Shown: positions 33,091 to 41,794, counted from the first letter of the stretch. The stretch: DNA of 43,422 nucleotides from Desulfobulbaceae bacterium (GCA_027859235.1 JAQIBE010000061.1:1-43422), one strand, 5' to 3'. Notes: generated by a model not told the origin, from the sequence alone. Numbers and translations are program-made.

Positions 33091-33277
33091 CCGGCCATTT
33101 ATTATAATGGTGCTATTTTACGGTTTGATGTTTGTCTTTAGTTTCAAGATGTTAGGGTCGGTTTGTTGGTTGAATTGGTGCTCATCCATAAAGAAAAATG
33201 TGAAATCGATAGGTATAGGAGACAGGTTTTGTAATGAATGCAAGGCCAAAATTTAATCCAATGAGGAGGTATTTTTA

Positions 33278-33703
33278 ATGCCAAGTTATGTAGATCCTGA
33301 AAAATGTGACGGCTGTAAGGGTGGTGACAAAACTGCTTGTATGTACATTTGTCCAAACGACCTGATGGTTCTTAACAAAGAAGAGATGAAGGCATACAAC
33401 CAGGAGCCTGATGCTTGCTGGGAATGTTACTCTTGCGTTAAGATTTGTCCACAAGGTGCTATTGCTGTTCGTGGTTACGATGACTTCGTACCAATGGGCG
33501 GTCAGGTACATCCAATGAGAAGTGCTGATTCCATTATGTGGACTGTTAAGTTCCGTAACGGTTCCATGAAACGTTTCAAGTTCCCAGTGCGTACTACTGC
33601 TGAGGGCGCTGCAAACGCTTATGTTGGTGAGAAAGGTGCTAATCTCGATGACGAGAATCTGCTTCTCGAAGCTGATCTTCCAATTCCAACTATGGTTGCC
33701 TAA
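33278..33703 (+). CDS. aprB: Adenylylsulfate reductase, beta (iron-sulfur) subunit
   Basis: AprB carries electrons to AprA for reduction of adenosine 5'-phosphosulfate to sulfite and AMP. Two [4Fe-4S] clusters are bound by Cys10, 13, 21, 25 (with the family's longer first loop) and Cys47, 50, 53, 57. At 141 residues it is slightly short for the family; the C-terminal tail that wraps around AprA is present (PIPTMVA end). A strong GAGGAGG ribosome site precedes the ATG. Codon use is strongly biased toward GGT and CGT, suggesting very high expression. aprA follows 49 bp later. Confidence 0.97.
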   Translation: MPSYVDPEKCDGCKGGDKTACMYICPNDLMVLNKEEMKAYNQEPDACWECYSCVKICPQGAIAVRGYDDFVPMGGQVHPMRSADSIMWTVKFRNGSMKRFKFPVRTTAEGAANAYVGEKGANLDDENLLLEADLPIPTMVA

Positions 33704-33752
33704 GTAAACCTGGTTAGAATCTGTATTAATATAAAACTTCTGTTTAGGAGAT

Positions 33753-35780
33753 TTGAATATGGCATTACCTAATAAGCCAAAGGGCGAGATCAACGCCACT
33801 GCGACCCCAGAAATAGTCGAAATCACAACTGACGTATTAATCGTCGGTGGTGGTATGGCTGCTTGTGGTACCGCATTTGAAATCAGAAAATGGTCCAATG
33901 AAGCTGATCTGAAAGTAACTCTCGCTGATAAAGCTTCCATGGAACGTTCCGGTGCTGTTGCACAGGGTCTTTCTGCTATCAACACCTACATCGGTGAGAA
34001 CATTATTGAGAACTATGTAAAAATGGTTCGTAACGACCTTATGGGTGTTGTTCGTGAAGACCTTATTTATGACCTTGGTCGTCACGTGGATGAGTCTGTT
34101 AAGCTTTTCGAAGAATGGGGCCTCCCAATCTGGAAGAAAGATGCTGACGGCGAAACCCTTGATGGTGCTAAGCCTGCTCCTTCCCTCCGCGAAGGTGGAA
34201 CTCCAGTACGTACTGGTAAATGGCAAATCATGATCAACGGTGAGTCTTACAAGTGCATCGTTGCTGAGCCTGCCAAGACTGCACTCGGCGAAGAAAATTG
34301 CCTCGAGCGTATTTTCATCGTTAAGATGCTTCTTGACAAGAACAAAGACAATCAAGTTGCTGGCGCTGTTGGTTTCTCAACTCGTGAAAACAAAGTATAT
34401 GTTTTCACCTGTAAGACTGCCATGGTTGCTTGTGGTGGTGCGGTAAACATTTTCCGTCCACGTTCAACTGGTGAAGGTAAAGGTCGTGCTTGGTATCCAG
34501 TATGGAATGCCGGTTCCACTTACACCATGTGTGCTCAAATTGGTGCTACCCTGACCATGATGGAAAATCGTTTCACCCCAGCTCGTTTCAAAGATGGTTA
34601 CGGTCCTGTTGGAGCGTGGTTCCTTCTTTTCAAAGCTAAGGTTCAAAACGGTCTTGGTGAGTTCTATGCGAACTCTGATGCAGTTAAGGACGAGCTTGGG
34701 AAATTCATGCCTTACGGCGCTTCTCCAGTAACACCTACCTGTCTTCGTAACCACCTCATGATCAACGAGCTCAAAGAAGGTCGTGGCCCAATCTACATGG
34801 CTACTGACGTTGCTCTTAATGCATTCCTTGAAGAGCGTCGCGACGCTGGTATGGACGAGAAAGCTGTCAAGAAGTTCTGGAAACATCTTGAGTCAGAAGC
34901 TTGGGAAGATTTCCTTGATATGTCCGTTGGTCAAGCCGGCCTCTGGGCTGGTATGGACATCGAGCCTGAGAAAGTCGGTTCCGAAATTATGCCGACAGAA
35001 CCCTACATGCTTGGATCTCACTCCGGTTGTTGCGGAATCTGGACCTCTGGTCCTGATGAAGCTTGGGTACCAGATGTTGCTAATGAGTCTCGTGCTCATA
35101 AGTACAAATGGGGCTATAACCGTATGACTACTGTTGACGGTCTCTTCACTGCTGGTGATGGTGTTGGTGCTTCCGGACATAAGTTCTCTTCCGGTTCCCA
35201 TGCTGAAGGTCGTATCTGTGCTAAGCAGATGGTTAAATTCTGTCGCGATAACGCTGACTTTACTCCTGAGATTGCTCAATCTGCTCAAGAGCTTGCTGAT
35301 GAAGTTTACGCACCAGTTAGATTATATATTGAGCACGTTGGCAAGTCCACTGCTGCAGATGTTAACCCTAACTACTGCAAGCCTGCCGGTATCATGATGC
35401 GTCTGATGAAGGCGACTGATGAGTATGGTGGTGGTGTAGCTACATACTACATGACTTCTGGTAAGCTTCTCAGTATATGTCTTGATCTTCTTCGTCTTCT
35501 TCGCGAAGATGCTGCCAAGATGGCTGCTGGCGATCTTCACGAACTCCTTCGCGTTTGGGAAAACTATCACCGCATCTGGTGTGTTGAGTCTCACATTCGT
35601 CACATTGAGTTCCGTAAAGAGTCCCGCTACCCAGGATTCTACTATCGTTCAGACTTTCCAACCGTTGATGACGAAAACTGGAAGTGTTTCGTTAACTCTA
35701 CTTATGATCCTAAGACCGAAGAGTGGTTGTGTGAGAAAGTTGAGTGTATCAATCTTGTTGAAACTGAGCCTTGGGTTTAA
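33753..35780 (+). CDS. aprA: Adenylylsulfate reductase, alpha (FAD) subunit
   Basis: AprA is the FAD-containing catalytic subunit of dissimilatory APS reductase in the cytoplasm. The 675 residues begin with the dinucleotide-binding VLIVGGGMAACGTAFEI. They contain the conserved RSGAVAQGLSAINTYIG, NRFTPARFKDGYGPVGAW, HSGCCGIWTSGPDEA and GDGVGASGHKFSSGSHAEGR segments of the family and end KVECINLVETEPWV. The ribosome site is TTAGGAG. The same highly biased codon use as aprB is visible. Two hairpins and a strong terminator follow. Confidence 0.98.
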   Translation: MNMALPNKPKGEINATATPEIVEITTDVLIVGGGMAACGTAFEIRKWSNEADLKVTLADKASMERSGAVAQGLSAINTYIGENIIENYVKMVRNDLMGVVREDLIYDLGRHVDESVKLFEEWGLPIWKKDADGETLDGAKPAPSLREGGTPVRTGKWQIMINGESYKCIVAEPAKTALGEENCLERIFIVKMLLDKNKDNQVAGAVGFSTRENKVYVFTCKTAMVACGGAVNIFRPRSTGEGKGRAWYPVWNAGSTYTMCAQIGATLTMMENRFTPARFKDGYGPVGAWFLLFKAKVQNGLGEFYANSDAVKDELGKFMPYGASPVTPTCLRNHLMINELKEGRGPIYMATDVALNAFLEERRDAGMDEKAVKKFWKHLESEAWEDFLDMSVGQAGLWAGMDIEPEKVGSEIMPTEPYMLGSHSGCCGIWTSGPDEAWVPDVANESRAHKYKWGYNRMTTVDGLFTAGDGVGASGHKFSSGSHAEGRICAKQMVKFCRDNADFTPEIAQSAQELADEVYAPVRLYIEHVGKSTAADVNPNYCKPAGIMMRLMKATDEYGGGVATYYMTSGKLLSICLDLLRLLREDAAKMAAGDLHELLRVWENYHRIWCVESHIRHIEFRKESRYPGFYYRSDFPTVDDENWKCFVNSTYDPKTEEWLCEKVECINLVETEPWV

Positions 35781-35802
35781 TTCGGCGCAGTTGATCGTGA
35801 CT

Positions 35803-35829
35803 GATGATTCCAGTTCTGCTGGAATCATC
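35803..35829 (+). other. Perfect hairpin after aprA
   Basis: GATGATTCCAG at 35803-35813 and CTGGAATCATC at 35819-35829 form an 11-bp perfect stem with a 5-nt loop, just upstream of the terminator. It may protect the aprBA message 3' end. Confidence 0.7.
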
Positions 35830-35842
35830 ATGATGCAATCAG

Positions 35843-35889
35843 AAAAGGCTTTCTGTCCCTTAATCGGGGCAGGAAGCCTTTTTTTTTTC
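35843..35889 (+). terminator. Rho-independent terminator of aprBA
   Basis: AAAGGCTTTCTGTCCC pairs with GGGGCAGGAAGCCTTT with few mismatches, followed by a run of about ten T residues. It separates aprBA from qmoABC. Confidence 0.93.
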
Positions 35890-36237
35890 GATTTTTTCAG
35901 GATTGTTACTGAGAGTAAACTCCTCCCTGGCACCATCAGGTTCGGCTGACAGGTAGAGCGAGTGGTTACTCGTTCGCCGGGACGGTCATTTCGAGATGTT
36001 TCCTGCCCGTGGAACTACCTGTGCCGGTCTCAAGTATTTTCAGCAAATATCATAAAAAAAACAGCCATTAGTTGATTAACCATTCAGTTTCTGGTAAATG
36101 GCATAACAATTTGGTTTAATCCCTGAAATTCACACAGTTAACTTGCGTCATGAATGTGATATGAGAGAAACGTTTGTGTCTAGAGTGTGTGAGGGAAAGG
36201 TTTCTATTAATATTTTTTTCCTAAATGGAGGAGTGGC
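35890..36237. other. aprA-qmoA spacer with a structured block at 35949-36022
   Basis: No gene is seen. ACAGGTAG at 35949-35956 and CTACCTGT at 36015-36022 close a possible RNA domain. Inside are a stem AGCGAGT/ACTCGTT with a GGTT loop and a longer arm with CGGG/CCCG ends. This could be a small RNA or leader element; no known riboswitch class is recognised. The qmoA promoter must lie in the A/T-rich remainder, but I see no consensus match. Confidence 0.45.
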
Positions 36238-37488
36238 ATGACAGATTCTAGTTCTGGCGCAGTGCTGGTCGTTGGTGGCGGTATCAGCGGTCTTACTGCA
36301 GCCCTGGAAGCCGCAGAGGTAGGAAAGGATGTATTTCTGATCGAGAAGAACGCCTTTATGGGCGGTCGCGTTTCCCAACTCAATCAGTACTTCCCTAAGC
36401 TTTGCCCCCCGTCTTGTGGTCTTGAGATTCAGTTTAAAAGAATCCGCGCGAACCGCAACATTCGTATGTACAACATGACTACCGTGAAGGCCATTTCTGG
36501 CTCCGCTGGTGATTTTGAAGTTACCTGTACAACAGCCCCACGCTACGTGAACAATAACTGCACCTGCTGTGGCGATTGTTCTGCTGTCTGTGCTGACGAA
36601 TGTGACAATGACTTTAACTTTGGTATGGATAAAGCCAAGGCGATCAGCCGTCCACATGATATGGCTTTCCCTGCCAAGTATGTTCTGAACAAAGAAGCCT
36701 GTTCTGATGATACTCTGGCTGCTATTAAGTCTGCCTGTAAGATGAATGCCATTGAGACTGAAATGGCTGAGCAGGAGTTTACGGTCAATGTTGATTCCAT
36801 TATCTGGGCCACGGGTTGGGTTCCTTATGATGTGTCTAAATTGACAAACCTCAAGCCTGATTCTTCAAGTGCTATTATCTCCAATATGCAAATGGAACGT
36901 CTTGCTGCACCTTCCGGTCCTACCGGTGGTCAGATTCTTCGTCCAGGTGATGGCAAAGAGCCTGCATCGTTCGGTTTTGTTCAATGCGCAGGCTCCCGTG
37001 ATGAAAATCATCTGGAGTACTGTTCGTACATCTGCTGTATGGCGACCATGAAGCAGATTACGTATATCCGTGAGCGTTACCCTGATGCTGAGATCTATGT
37101 CTTCTATATTGATCTTCGGACCCCTGGGAAATACGAAAAATTTCGTGAAAAAGTATCCGCTGATGAAAAAGTACACTTCATCAAAGGTAAGGTTGCTGAT
37201 ATTCAGGCGGAAGACGACGGTGGTGTGACCCTGATCGCTGAAAATGCTATGACAGGTGCCAAGGTCAACCAGAAGGTTGATCTCTGTATTCTTGCTACAG
37301 GCATGGAGCCTGCAGCCAAGGCCCAGGCTGCAGCGCTTGGACTTGATATCGACTCTTCTGGTTTTATTATTAGTAACCCGGAAGCCGGTCACATTTCATG
37401 TGGTTGTGCCAAGAAAGCAGCTGACGTTGTAACCAGTGCCCAGAGTGCTACTGCGGCCGCAATGAAAGCCATTCAGGCTGGACGCTAG
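36238..37488 (+). CDS. qmoA: Quinone-interacting membrane-bound oxidoreductase subunit QmoA
   Basis: QmoA is an HdrA-like flavoprotein of the Qmo complex, which passes electrons from menaquinol toward APS reductase. The 416 residues open with the FAD fold VLVVGGGISGLTAALEA, followed by CPPSCGLEIQ. A cysteine cluster CTCCGDCSAVCADEC lies near residue 110, and later HdrA-type segments ATGWVPYD and FVQCAGSRDENHLEYCSYICC follow. The ribosome site is GGAGGAG. qmoB begins 11 bp after the stop codon with its own AGGAGG. Confidence 0.97.
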   Translation: MTDSSSGAVLVVGGGISGLTAALEAAEVGKDVFLIEKNAFMGGRVSQLNQYFPKLCPPSCGLEIQFKRIRANRNIRMYNMTTVKAISGSAGDFEVTCTTAPRYVNNNCTCCGDCSAVCADECDNDFNFGMDKAKAISRPHDMAFPAKYVLNKEACSDDTLAAIKSACKMNAIETEMAEQEFTVNVDSIIWATGWVPYDVSKLTNLKPDSSSAIISNMQMERLAAPSGPTGGQILRPGDGKEPASFGFVQCAGSRDENHLEYCSYICCMATMKQITYIRERYPDAEIYVFYIDLRTPGKYEKFREKVSADEKVHFIKGKVADIQAEDDGGVTLIAENAMTGAKVNQKVDLCILATGMEPAAKAQAAALGLDIDSSGFIISNPEAGHISCGCAKKAADVVTSAQSATAAAMKAIQAGR

Positions 37489-37499
37489 GAGGAGGAACA

Positions 37500-39749
37500 A
37501 TGTCAAATACAATAGCTACTTATTTATGTACTGGTTGTGGAATTGGTGATGCCCTTGATATGGACGCCATGAATGAAGCCGCTGGTGAGGTGAGCGCTGA
37601 GATTAAGACCAGCGAAGCCCTTTGTCAGGCTGCAGGCCGTGAGATGATTCAGGCGGATATTGACGGCGGAGTAAACTCCGTTGCCATTTGTGCCTGTTCC
37701 ATACGTGTTATGCAGCAAGAATTTAACTTTGGCGACACCGTGTCTGTGTCTCGCGGAAACATCCGTGAGGGTGCGGTATGGTGTGCTGAGAAGCCATCTG
37801 AGTCCCGCGACGAAGCAACCTGTAAAGAGTTCACCAGTATGGCAGCAGGCGATATCCTGCGCATGTGTGTAACTCAAGCGCAGAAGACAGCATTGCCTGA
37901 GCCGTTCCAGCTTGAAACCATTAACATGGAAATTCTTGTTATGGGTGGTGGTATTGCCGGTCTTACTGCAGCCACTGAGGCTGCCAAGGCGGGTTACTCC
38001 GTAACCATCATTGAGAAAGCGGATAAGCTTGGCGGTAAGGCCCTGGGTTGGACAAAGCAATTCCCAACCAAGGCGCCGTATCAGGATCTTGAAGAGCCGA
38101 CAATCGGTGCAATGATTGCTGAGGTAGAAGCTGATACCAACATTACGGTGAAGACCTCAACTGAGGTCGCGCGTATTGGTGGTGCTCCTGGTGACTTTGA
38201 TGTTACCCTGAAGGCTGCTGGTGAGACCTCAGAGTGGACTGCGCCAGTTAAGGTTGGTGTTGATGATCAGGACCGCATTGAAAAAGGTGATATGGACGAT
38301 CCTAATGTTGGTCTTAAGCCTTATGGTGAAGTGAATCCAGATGCCCAGAAATTCGGTTCTGTTATTCTCGCCACCGGTTGGGTTCCTGCCGATGTGTCTG
38401 AATATACCCATCTTGGCTATGGTGCAAACGATAAGGTTGTGACCAACGCTGAATTTGAGAAGATGGCGAAAGAAGGCAAGCTTGGTGGTGTTAATTCCGT
38501 GGCCTTTGTTATGAGTCCAGGTGGTGAAGAGCACGATCAAGACTTTCCCTATGCGAACTCTGTAACCTCCATGGTTGCGTTGAAGCAGGCGAAGTATCTT
38601 CGTGAAGCCAATGCGGATTCAAAGGCCTATATCCTGTATCAACACATGCGTACTCCGGGTCATCTGGAACTGTTCTACAAGGGTGTGCAGCAGGATGACG
38701 GTATTTTCTTTACCAAAGCCACGGTAACCGGTGTTGAAGATGGAACGGTTCATGCTAAGGATACCCTCCTTGGTGAAGATCTTGATATTGATGTAGATCT
38801 TGTTGTTCTGGCCGCTGGTATGCGTCCGACTACTGCTGATGAGCCGACAATCAATATGGCGTATCGTCAGGGTAATGGCTTCCTTGACCTTGATCTGTTT
38901 GACGGCTATGCCGACTCGCATTTCATCTGTTTCCCATACGAAACCCGTCGGACCGGGATCTATACCTGTGGTGGTGTTCGTAAGGCCATGAACATGGAAG
39001 AGACCGTCGATGATGCAACTGGTGCAGCATTAAAGGCTATCCAGGCCATGGTATCTGCTGATCGTGGTGTTGCAGTTCATCCCCGTTCCGGTGATGCAAG
39101 CTACCCTGAGTTCTTCATGCAGCGTTGTACTCAGTGTAAGCGTTGTACAGAAGAATGTCCGTTCGGCGCCTTGGATGATGACGCGAAGGGTACACCTCTG
39201 CCGAACCCAACACGCTGTCGTCGTTGCGGTACCTGTATGGGTGCCTGTCCTGAGCGTATTATCGGCTTCAAGGATTACAATATTGACCTGATCGGTTCCA
39301 TGATTAAGGCCATTGAAGTTCCTGAAGACGAGGACGATCAATTGCGTATTCTTGTTCTCGCCTGTGAAAATGATGCGGTTCCTGCCCTTGATATGGCAGC
39401 GGCTCGCGGTCATTATATTAACAACCTTGCCCGTGTTATTCCCGTTCGCTGTCTTGGTTCGGTGAACATGGCCTGGATTAAAGATGCGCTGTCTGTCGGT
39501 CTTGACGGTGCCCTGCTTCTCGGTTGTGCCCATGGTGATGATTACCAATGTCACTTTGTTAAGGGTTCCGAGATTGCTGATAAGCGGATGGAAAATATTG
39601 GTGATACGTTGTCCACCCTCGGCCTTGAGCCAGAGCGTTGCGGTACTCGTTCAGTAGCCATCACCGATTACAATAAGATCCCAGATGTTATCAATGAATT
39701 TGTTGAAGAGATTCTTGAAATGGGACCAAATCCATTTAAAGGCTTCTAG
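37500..39749 (+). CDS. qmoB: Quinone-interacting membrane-bound oxidoreductase subunit QmoB
   Basis: QmoB is a larger HdrA-like flavoprotein, 749 residues long. A short N-terminal domain (about 1-140) precedes the FAD fold ILVMGGGIAGLTAATEA. Two [4Fe-4S] sites follow, Cys543/546/549/553 and Cys573/576/579/583. The C-terminus (about 610-749) is an MvhD-like domain (ILVLACENDAVPAL, RVIPVRCLGSVNM, GALLLGCAHGDD). QmoB is thought to contact AprAB. A perfect hairpin with a T run follows 22 bp after the stop, before qmoC. Confidence 0.97.
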   Translation: MSNTIATYLCTGCGIGDALDMDAMNEAAGEVSAEIKTSEALCQAAGREMIQADIDGGVNSVAICACSIRVMQQEFNFGDTVSVSRGNIREGAVWCAEKPSESRDEATCKEFTSMAAGDILRMCVTQAQKTALPEPFQLETINMEILVMGGGIAGLTAATEAAKAGYSVTIIEKADKLGGKALGWTKQFPTKAPYQDLEEPTIGAMIAEVEADTNITVKTSTEVARIGGAPGDFDVTLKAAGETSEWTAPVKVGVDDQDRIEKGDMDDPNVGLKPYGEVNPDAQKFGSVILATGWVPADVSEYTHLGYGANDKVVTNAEFEKMAKEGKLGGVNSVAFVMSPGGEEHDQDFPYANSVTSMVALKQAKYLREANADSKAYILYQHMRTPGHLELFYKGVQQDDGIFFTKATVTGVEDGTVHAKDTLLGEDLDIDVDLVVLAAGMRPTTADEPTINMAYRQGNGFLDLDLFDGYADSHFICFPYETRRTGIYTCGGVRKAMNMEETVDDATGAALKAIQAMVSADRGVAVHPRSGDASYPEFFMQRCTQCKRCTEECPFGALDDDAKGTPLPNPTRCRRCGTCMGACPERIIGFKDYNIDLIGSMIKAIEVPEDEDDQLRILVLACENDAVPALDMAAARGHYINNLARVIPVRCLGSVNMAWIKDALSVGLDGALLLGCAHGDDYQCHFVKGSEIADKRMENIGDTLSTLGLEPERCGTRSVAITDYNKIPDVINEFVEEILEMGPNPFKGF

Positions 39750-39771
39750 TCTTTTAGTGTGTTACGTACTC

Positions 39772-39812
39772 TATCGATTGGCGGTATCTTACCGCCAATC
39801 GATATTTTTGTT
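39772..39812 (+). terminator. Terminator-like perfect hairpin between qmoB and qmoC
   Basis: A 15-bp perfect stem, TATCGATTGGCGGTA at 39772-39786 and its complement at 39790-39804, with a 3-nt TCT loop, is followed by TTTTTGTTT. It would reduce transcription into qmoC or stabilise the qmoAB 3' end. Confidence 0.8.
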
Positions 39813-39959
39813 TAAGTAATGATCTTGACGGTCAGTGGGTTTTGTTCCTGAGGGATGTCTTTACAGGGCGCAATGCCTGGCTTGCAAGTATTACAAAATA
39901 AACTCGGTCCGGCTTTTTCCGGTTATACCGGGAAAACCAACCGTTATGGGAGAGAAAAG

Positions 39960-41156
39960 ATGAGAGTAGATCCAGATTTACATTTCATTAAATACATGAA
40001 GAGTGCCGGTGGCGATACATTGAAGAAGTGTTTTCAGTGTGCAACCTGTTCTGTAATGTGTCCTTTGTCCACCGATGAGAACCCCTTCCCGCGTAAGCAA
40101 ATGGTCTTTGCTCAGTGGGGTATGAAGGAGCAACTCATCGCCGACCCAGAAGTATTGTTATGCCACAACTGTGGTGATTGTACCGCATATTGTCCGCGTG
40201 GCGCGAAGCCGGGTGATGTGCTTGGTTCTATCCGTGCCTATATGTACACCCATTATGGTTGGCCGAATGGTCTGGCCAAGATGGTGAGTGAGCCCAAGAT
40301 GTTGCCCATGACTATCGCTTTACCGGCAATTATTATTACCCTGATGCTTTTTATCAGTCAAATGGGTTCCCATGATGCCTGGATTCCAACGGTCCAAGGT
40401 CTCAAGGATCATGGTTTCGGGTCATTTTTTGGTCATTGGGATTTCAAGTGGTTATCTAAGAATGTAGCCTTCATTGACGCCATCATGCTTCCTGCCGTCG
40501 GTCTTGCGGTGTTCTCCCTGTTTAAGGGTGTTTCCAACATGTGGTCGGCAATGGAAAAAAGGTGCGACATTAATCCGAGCTTCAGACCTTCTGCCAAGCA
40601 GTTTGTCACTGAATTCCTGGTTCCTTCTGTTAAGGAGATCATTGCCCATAACCGTTTCCGGGAATGTACTGAAAATGCGGATCGTGTTCGTGGTCATAGA
40701 CCACTCATGTATGCCTTTATCGGTCTGGCCATAGTTACGGCGTACTCTGCCTTCAAGCAGGACGTACTTGGTGCCTTTATTCCTTCCATGCACGGACCTT
40801 TAAGCCTGATTGATCCTTTTAAGATTCTGGCTAATGTCTCTGCCATAGCGATGATCGTTGGTGTTGGTATCCTCTGGGGTAATCGTGCTGCTGCTGAGGA
40901 GAAGAACGGCGTAACACCTACCTATTTCGACTGGTTTCTTTTATACGAAATCATGGCGGTTGGTGTGACAGGTATTAGTGCCGAGTTGACCCGGCTCATC
41001 GGTATTCCACCACTGGCCTATGCTGTATACTATCTGCATCTTGTTTCTATTTTGATGTTGTTCCTGTATTTGCCATACACCAAGTTCGCCCATCTTGTGT
41101 ATCGTACCTTTGCTATGGCATTTGAGCGCTATCGCAACTCATCCTTTGTGAAATAG
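39960..41156 (+). CDS. qmoC: Quinone-interacting membrane-bound oxidoreductase subunit QmoC
   Basis: QmoC is the membrane subunit that oxidises menaquinol. ATG 39960 is preferred because GGAGAG lies 7 bp upstream; a further upstream ATG at 39855 overlaps its purine run and is too close to be used. The 398 residues comprise an HdrC-like domain with two [4Fe-4S] sites, CFQCATCSVMCPL and CHNCGDCTAYCPRG, then about six membrane helices (from about residue 110). The haem b-binding histidines would sit in helices such as YYLHLVSILML. The length matches QmoC. Confidence 0.96.
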   Translation: MRVDPDLHFIKYMKSAGGDTLKKCFQCATCSVMCPLSTDENPFPRKQMVFAQWGMKEQLIADPEVLLCHNCGDCTAYCPRGAKPGDVLGSIRAYMYTHYGWPNGLAKMVSEPKMLPMTIALPAIIITLMLFISQMGSHDAWIPTVQGLKDHGFGSFFGHWDFKWLSKNVAFIDAIMLPAVGLAVFSLFKGVSNMWSAMEKRCDINPSFRPSAKQFVTEFLVPSVKEIIAHNRFRECTENADRVRGHRPLMYAFIGLAIVTAYSAFKQDVLGAFIPSMHGPLSLIDPFKILANVSAIAMIVGVGILWGNRAAAEEKNGVTPTYFDWFLLYEIMAVGVTGISAELTRLIGIPPLAYAVYYLHLVSILMLFLYLPYTKFAHLVYRTFAMAFERYRNSSFVK

Positions 41157-41164
41157 GATTTGTG

Positions 41165-41235
41165 AATTCAGAACTGGGGATATGGGAAGGGGATGCTTCT
41201 AGTAAGATTTTATCCTTCTTCCCATCTTCTGAATT
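41165..41235. repeat. Long imperfect hairpin between qmoC and the tRNA genes
   Basis: AATTCAGAA at 41165-41173 and TTCTGAATT at 41227-41235 are perfect inverted repeats. Inner pairing of GATATGGGAAGGGGAT with ATCCTTCTTCCCATC extends the stem. There is no T run, so it is not a clear terminator. Confidence 0.65.
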
Positions 41236-41281
41236 ATCATATTCGCAACCCCTATTAATTTATCTCTTTTGGAAAAAGAGG

Positions 41282-41310
41282 TTGAAATAATAGAAAGCAG
41301 CGTTTATGGT
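41282..41310 (+). promoter_or_regulatory. Candidate promoter of the tRNA-tuf cluster
   Basis: TTGAAA at 41282-41287 and TATGGT at 41305-41310 are separated by 17 bp. The tRNA-Thr begins 17 bp downstream. Confidence 0.4.
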
Positions 41311-41326
41311 GTCTCGTCTTAACGGT

Positions 41327-41402
41327 GCTGGTGTAGCTCAATTGGTAGAGCAGCTGATTTGTAATCAGCAGGTCGCGGGTTCGAGTCCCATCACCAGCTC
41401 CA
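41327..41402 (+). tRNA. tRNA-Thr (anticodon TGT)
   Basis: The acceptor stem GCTGGTG/CACCAGC, D-arm GCTCAATTGGTAGAGC, anticodon stem GCTGATTTGTAATCAGC with anticodon TGT and T-arm GGGTTCGAGTCCC are all present. The CCA end is encoded (41400-41402). Confidence 0.97.
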
Positions 41403-41456
41403 TTTTTTGCTTGCCCGAAAGAGAGTCATTTGCTATAAAGGCTTTCTTTCATGAGA

Positions 41457-41541
41457 GGAGGGGTTCCCGAGTGGCCAAAGGGATCAGACTGTAAATCTGA
41501 CGGCAGCGCCTTCGGAGGTTCGAATCCTCCCCCCTCCACCA
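41457..41541 (+). tRNA. tRNA-Tyr (anticodon GTA)
   Basis: The acceptor stem GGAGGGG/CCCCTCC, anticodon GTA in GACTGTAAATC, a long variable arm (CGGCAGCGCCTTCG region), T-arm GGTTCGAATCC and encoded CCA are visible. The 85-nt length reflects the long variable arm. Confidence 0.96.
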
Positions 41542-41601
41542 TTTTGCATTACTGCTGTTTCAGATTCTTTTGTTAAGGTTTGGGGCAGCTTATAAGTGAA
41601 G

Positions 41602-41627
41602 ATGCTCTCTTTGAGCATTTTTTTTTG
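41602..41627 (+). terminator. Short terminator-like hairpin between tRNA-Tyr and tRNA-Gly
   Basis: A 6-bp stem ATGCTC/GAGCAT with a TCTTT loop is followed by eight T residues. It lies 3 bp before tRNA-Gly. Confidence 0.5.
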
Positions 41628-41629
41628 TC

Positions 41630-41705
41630 GCGGGAATAGCTCAATTGGTAGAGCATCAGCCTTCCAAGCTGAGGGTCGCGAGTTCGAGCCTCGTTTCCCG
41701 CTCCA
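41630..41705 (+). tRNA. tRNA-Gly (anticodon TCC)
   Basis: The acceptor stem GCGGGAA/TTCCCGC, D-arm GCTCAATTGGTAGAGC, anticodon loop CTTCCAA with TCC, T-arm GAGTTCGAGCCTC and encoded CCA are present. Confidence 0.96.
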
Positions 41706-41718
41706 GTTTGTACAGGAC

Positions 41719-41794
41719 GCTCATGTAGCTCAGATGGTAGAGCACATCCTTGGTAAGGATGAGGTCATCGGTTCGATTCCGATCATGAGCTCCA
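41719..41794 (+). tRNA. tRNA-Thr (anticodon GGT)
   Basis: The acceptor stem GCTCATG/CATGAGC, D-arm GCTCAGATGGTAGAGC, anticodon stem CATCC/GGATG with loop TTGGTAA, T-arm CGGTTCGATTCCG and encoded CCA are present. This is the second threonine isoacceptor in the cluster. Confidence 0.97.

Larger units (their letters stand above)
32656..33277. other. 622-bp intergenic region upstream of aprB
   Basis: This stretch holds no convincing gene. An open frame of 64 codons at 33062-33256 has no ribosome site. It contains the aprB promoter at 32938-32966 and a leader of about 300 nt with a hairpin at 33040-33081. The 3' end supplies the strong aprB ribosome site GAGGAGG. Confidence 0.7.

Noticed and set aside
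33062-33256. A 64-codon open frame in the aprB leader
   Set aside because: No ribosome site is present and the composition is A/T-driven. It is more likely part of an untranslated leader.
35949-36022. A tRNA in the aprA-qmoA spacer (GGTAGAGC and TTCGAGA look tRNA-like)
   Set aside because: No acceptor stem, anticodon arm or CCA end can be formed, so it is reported only as a structured block.
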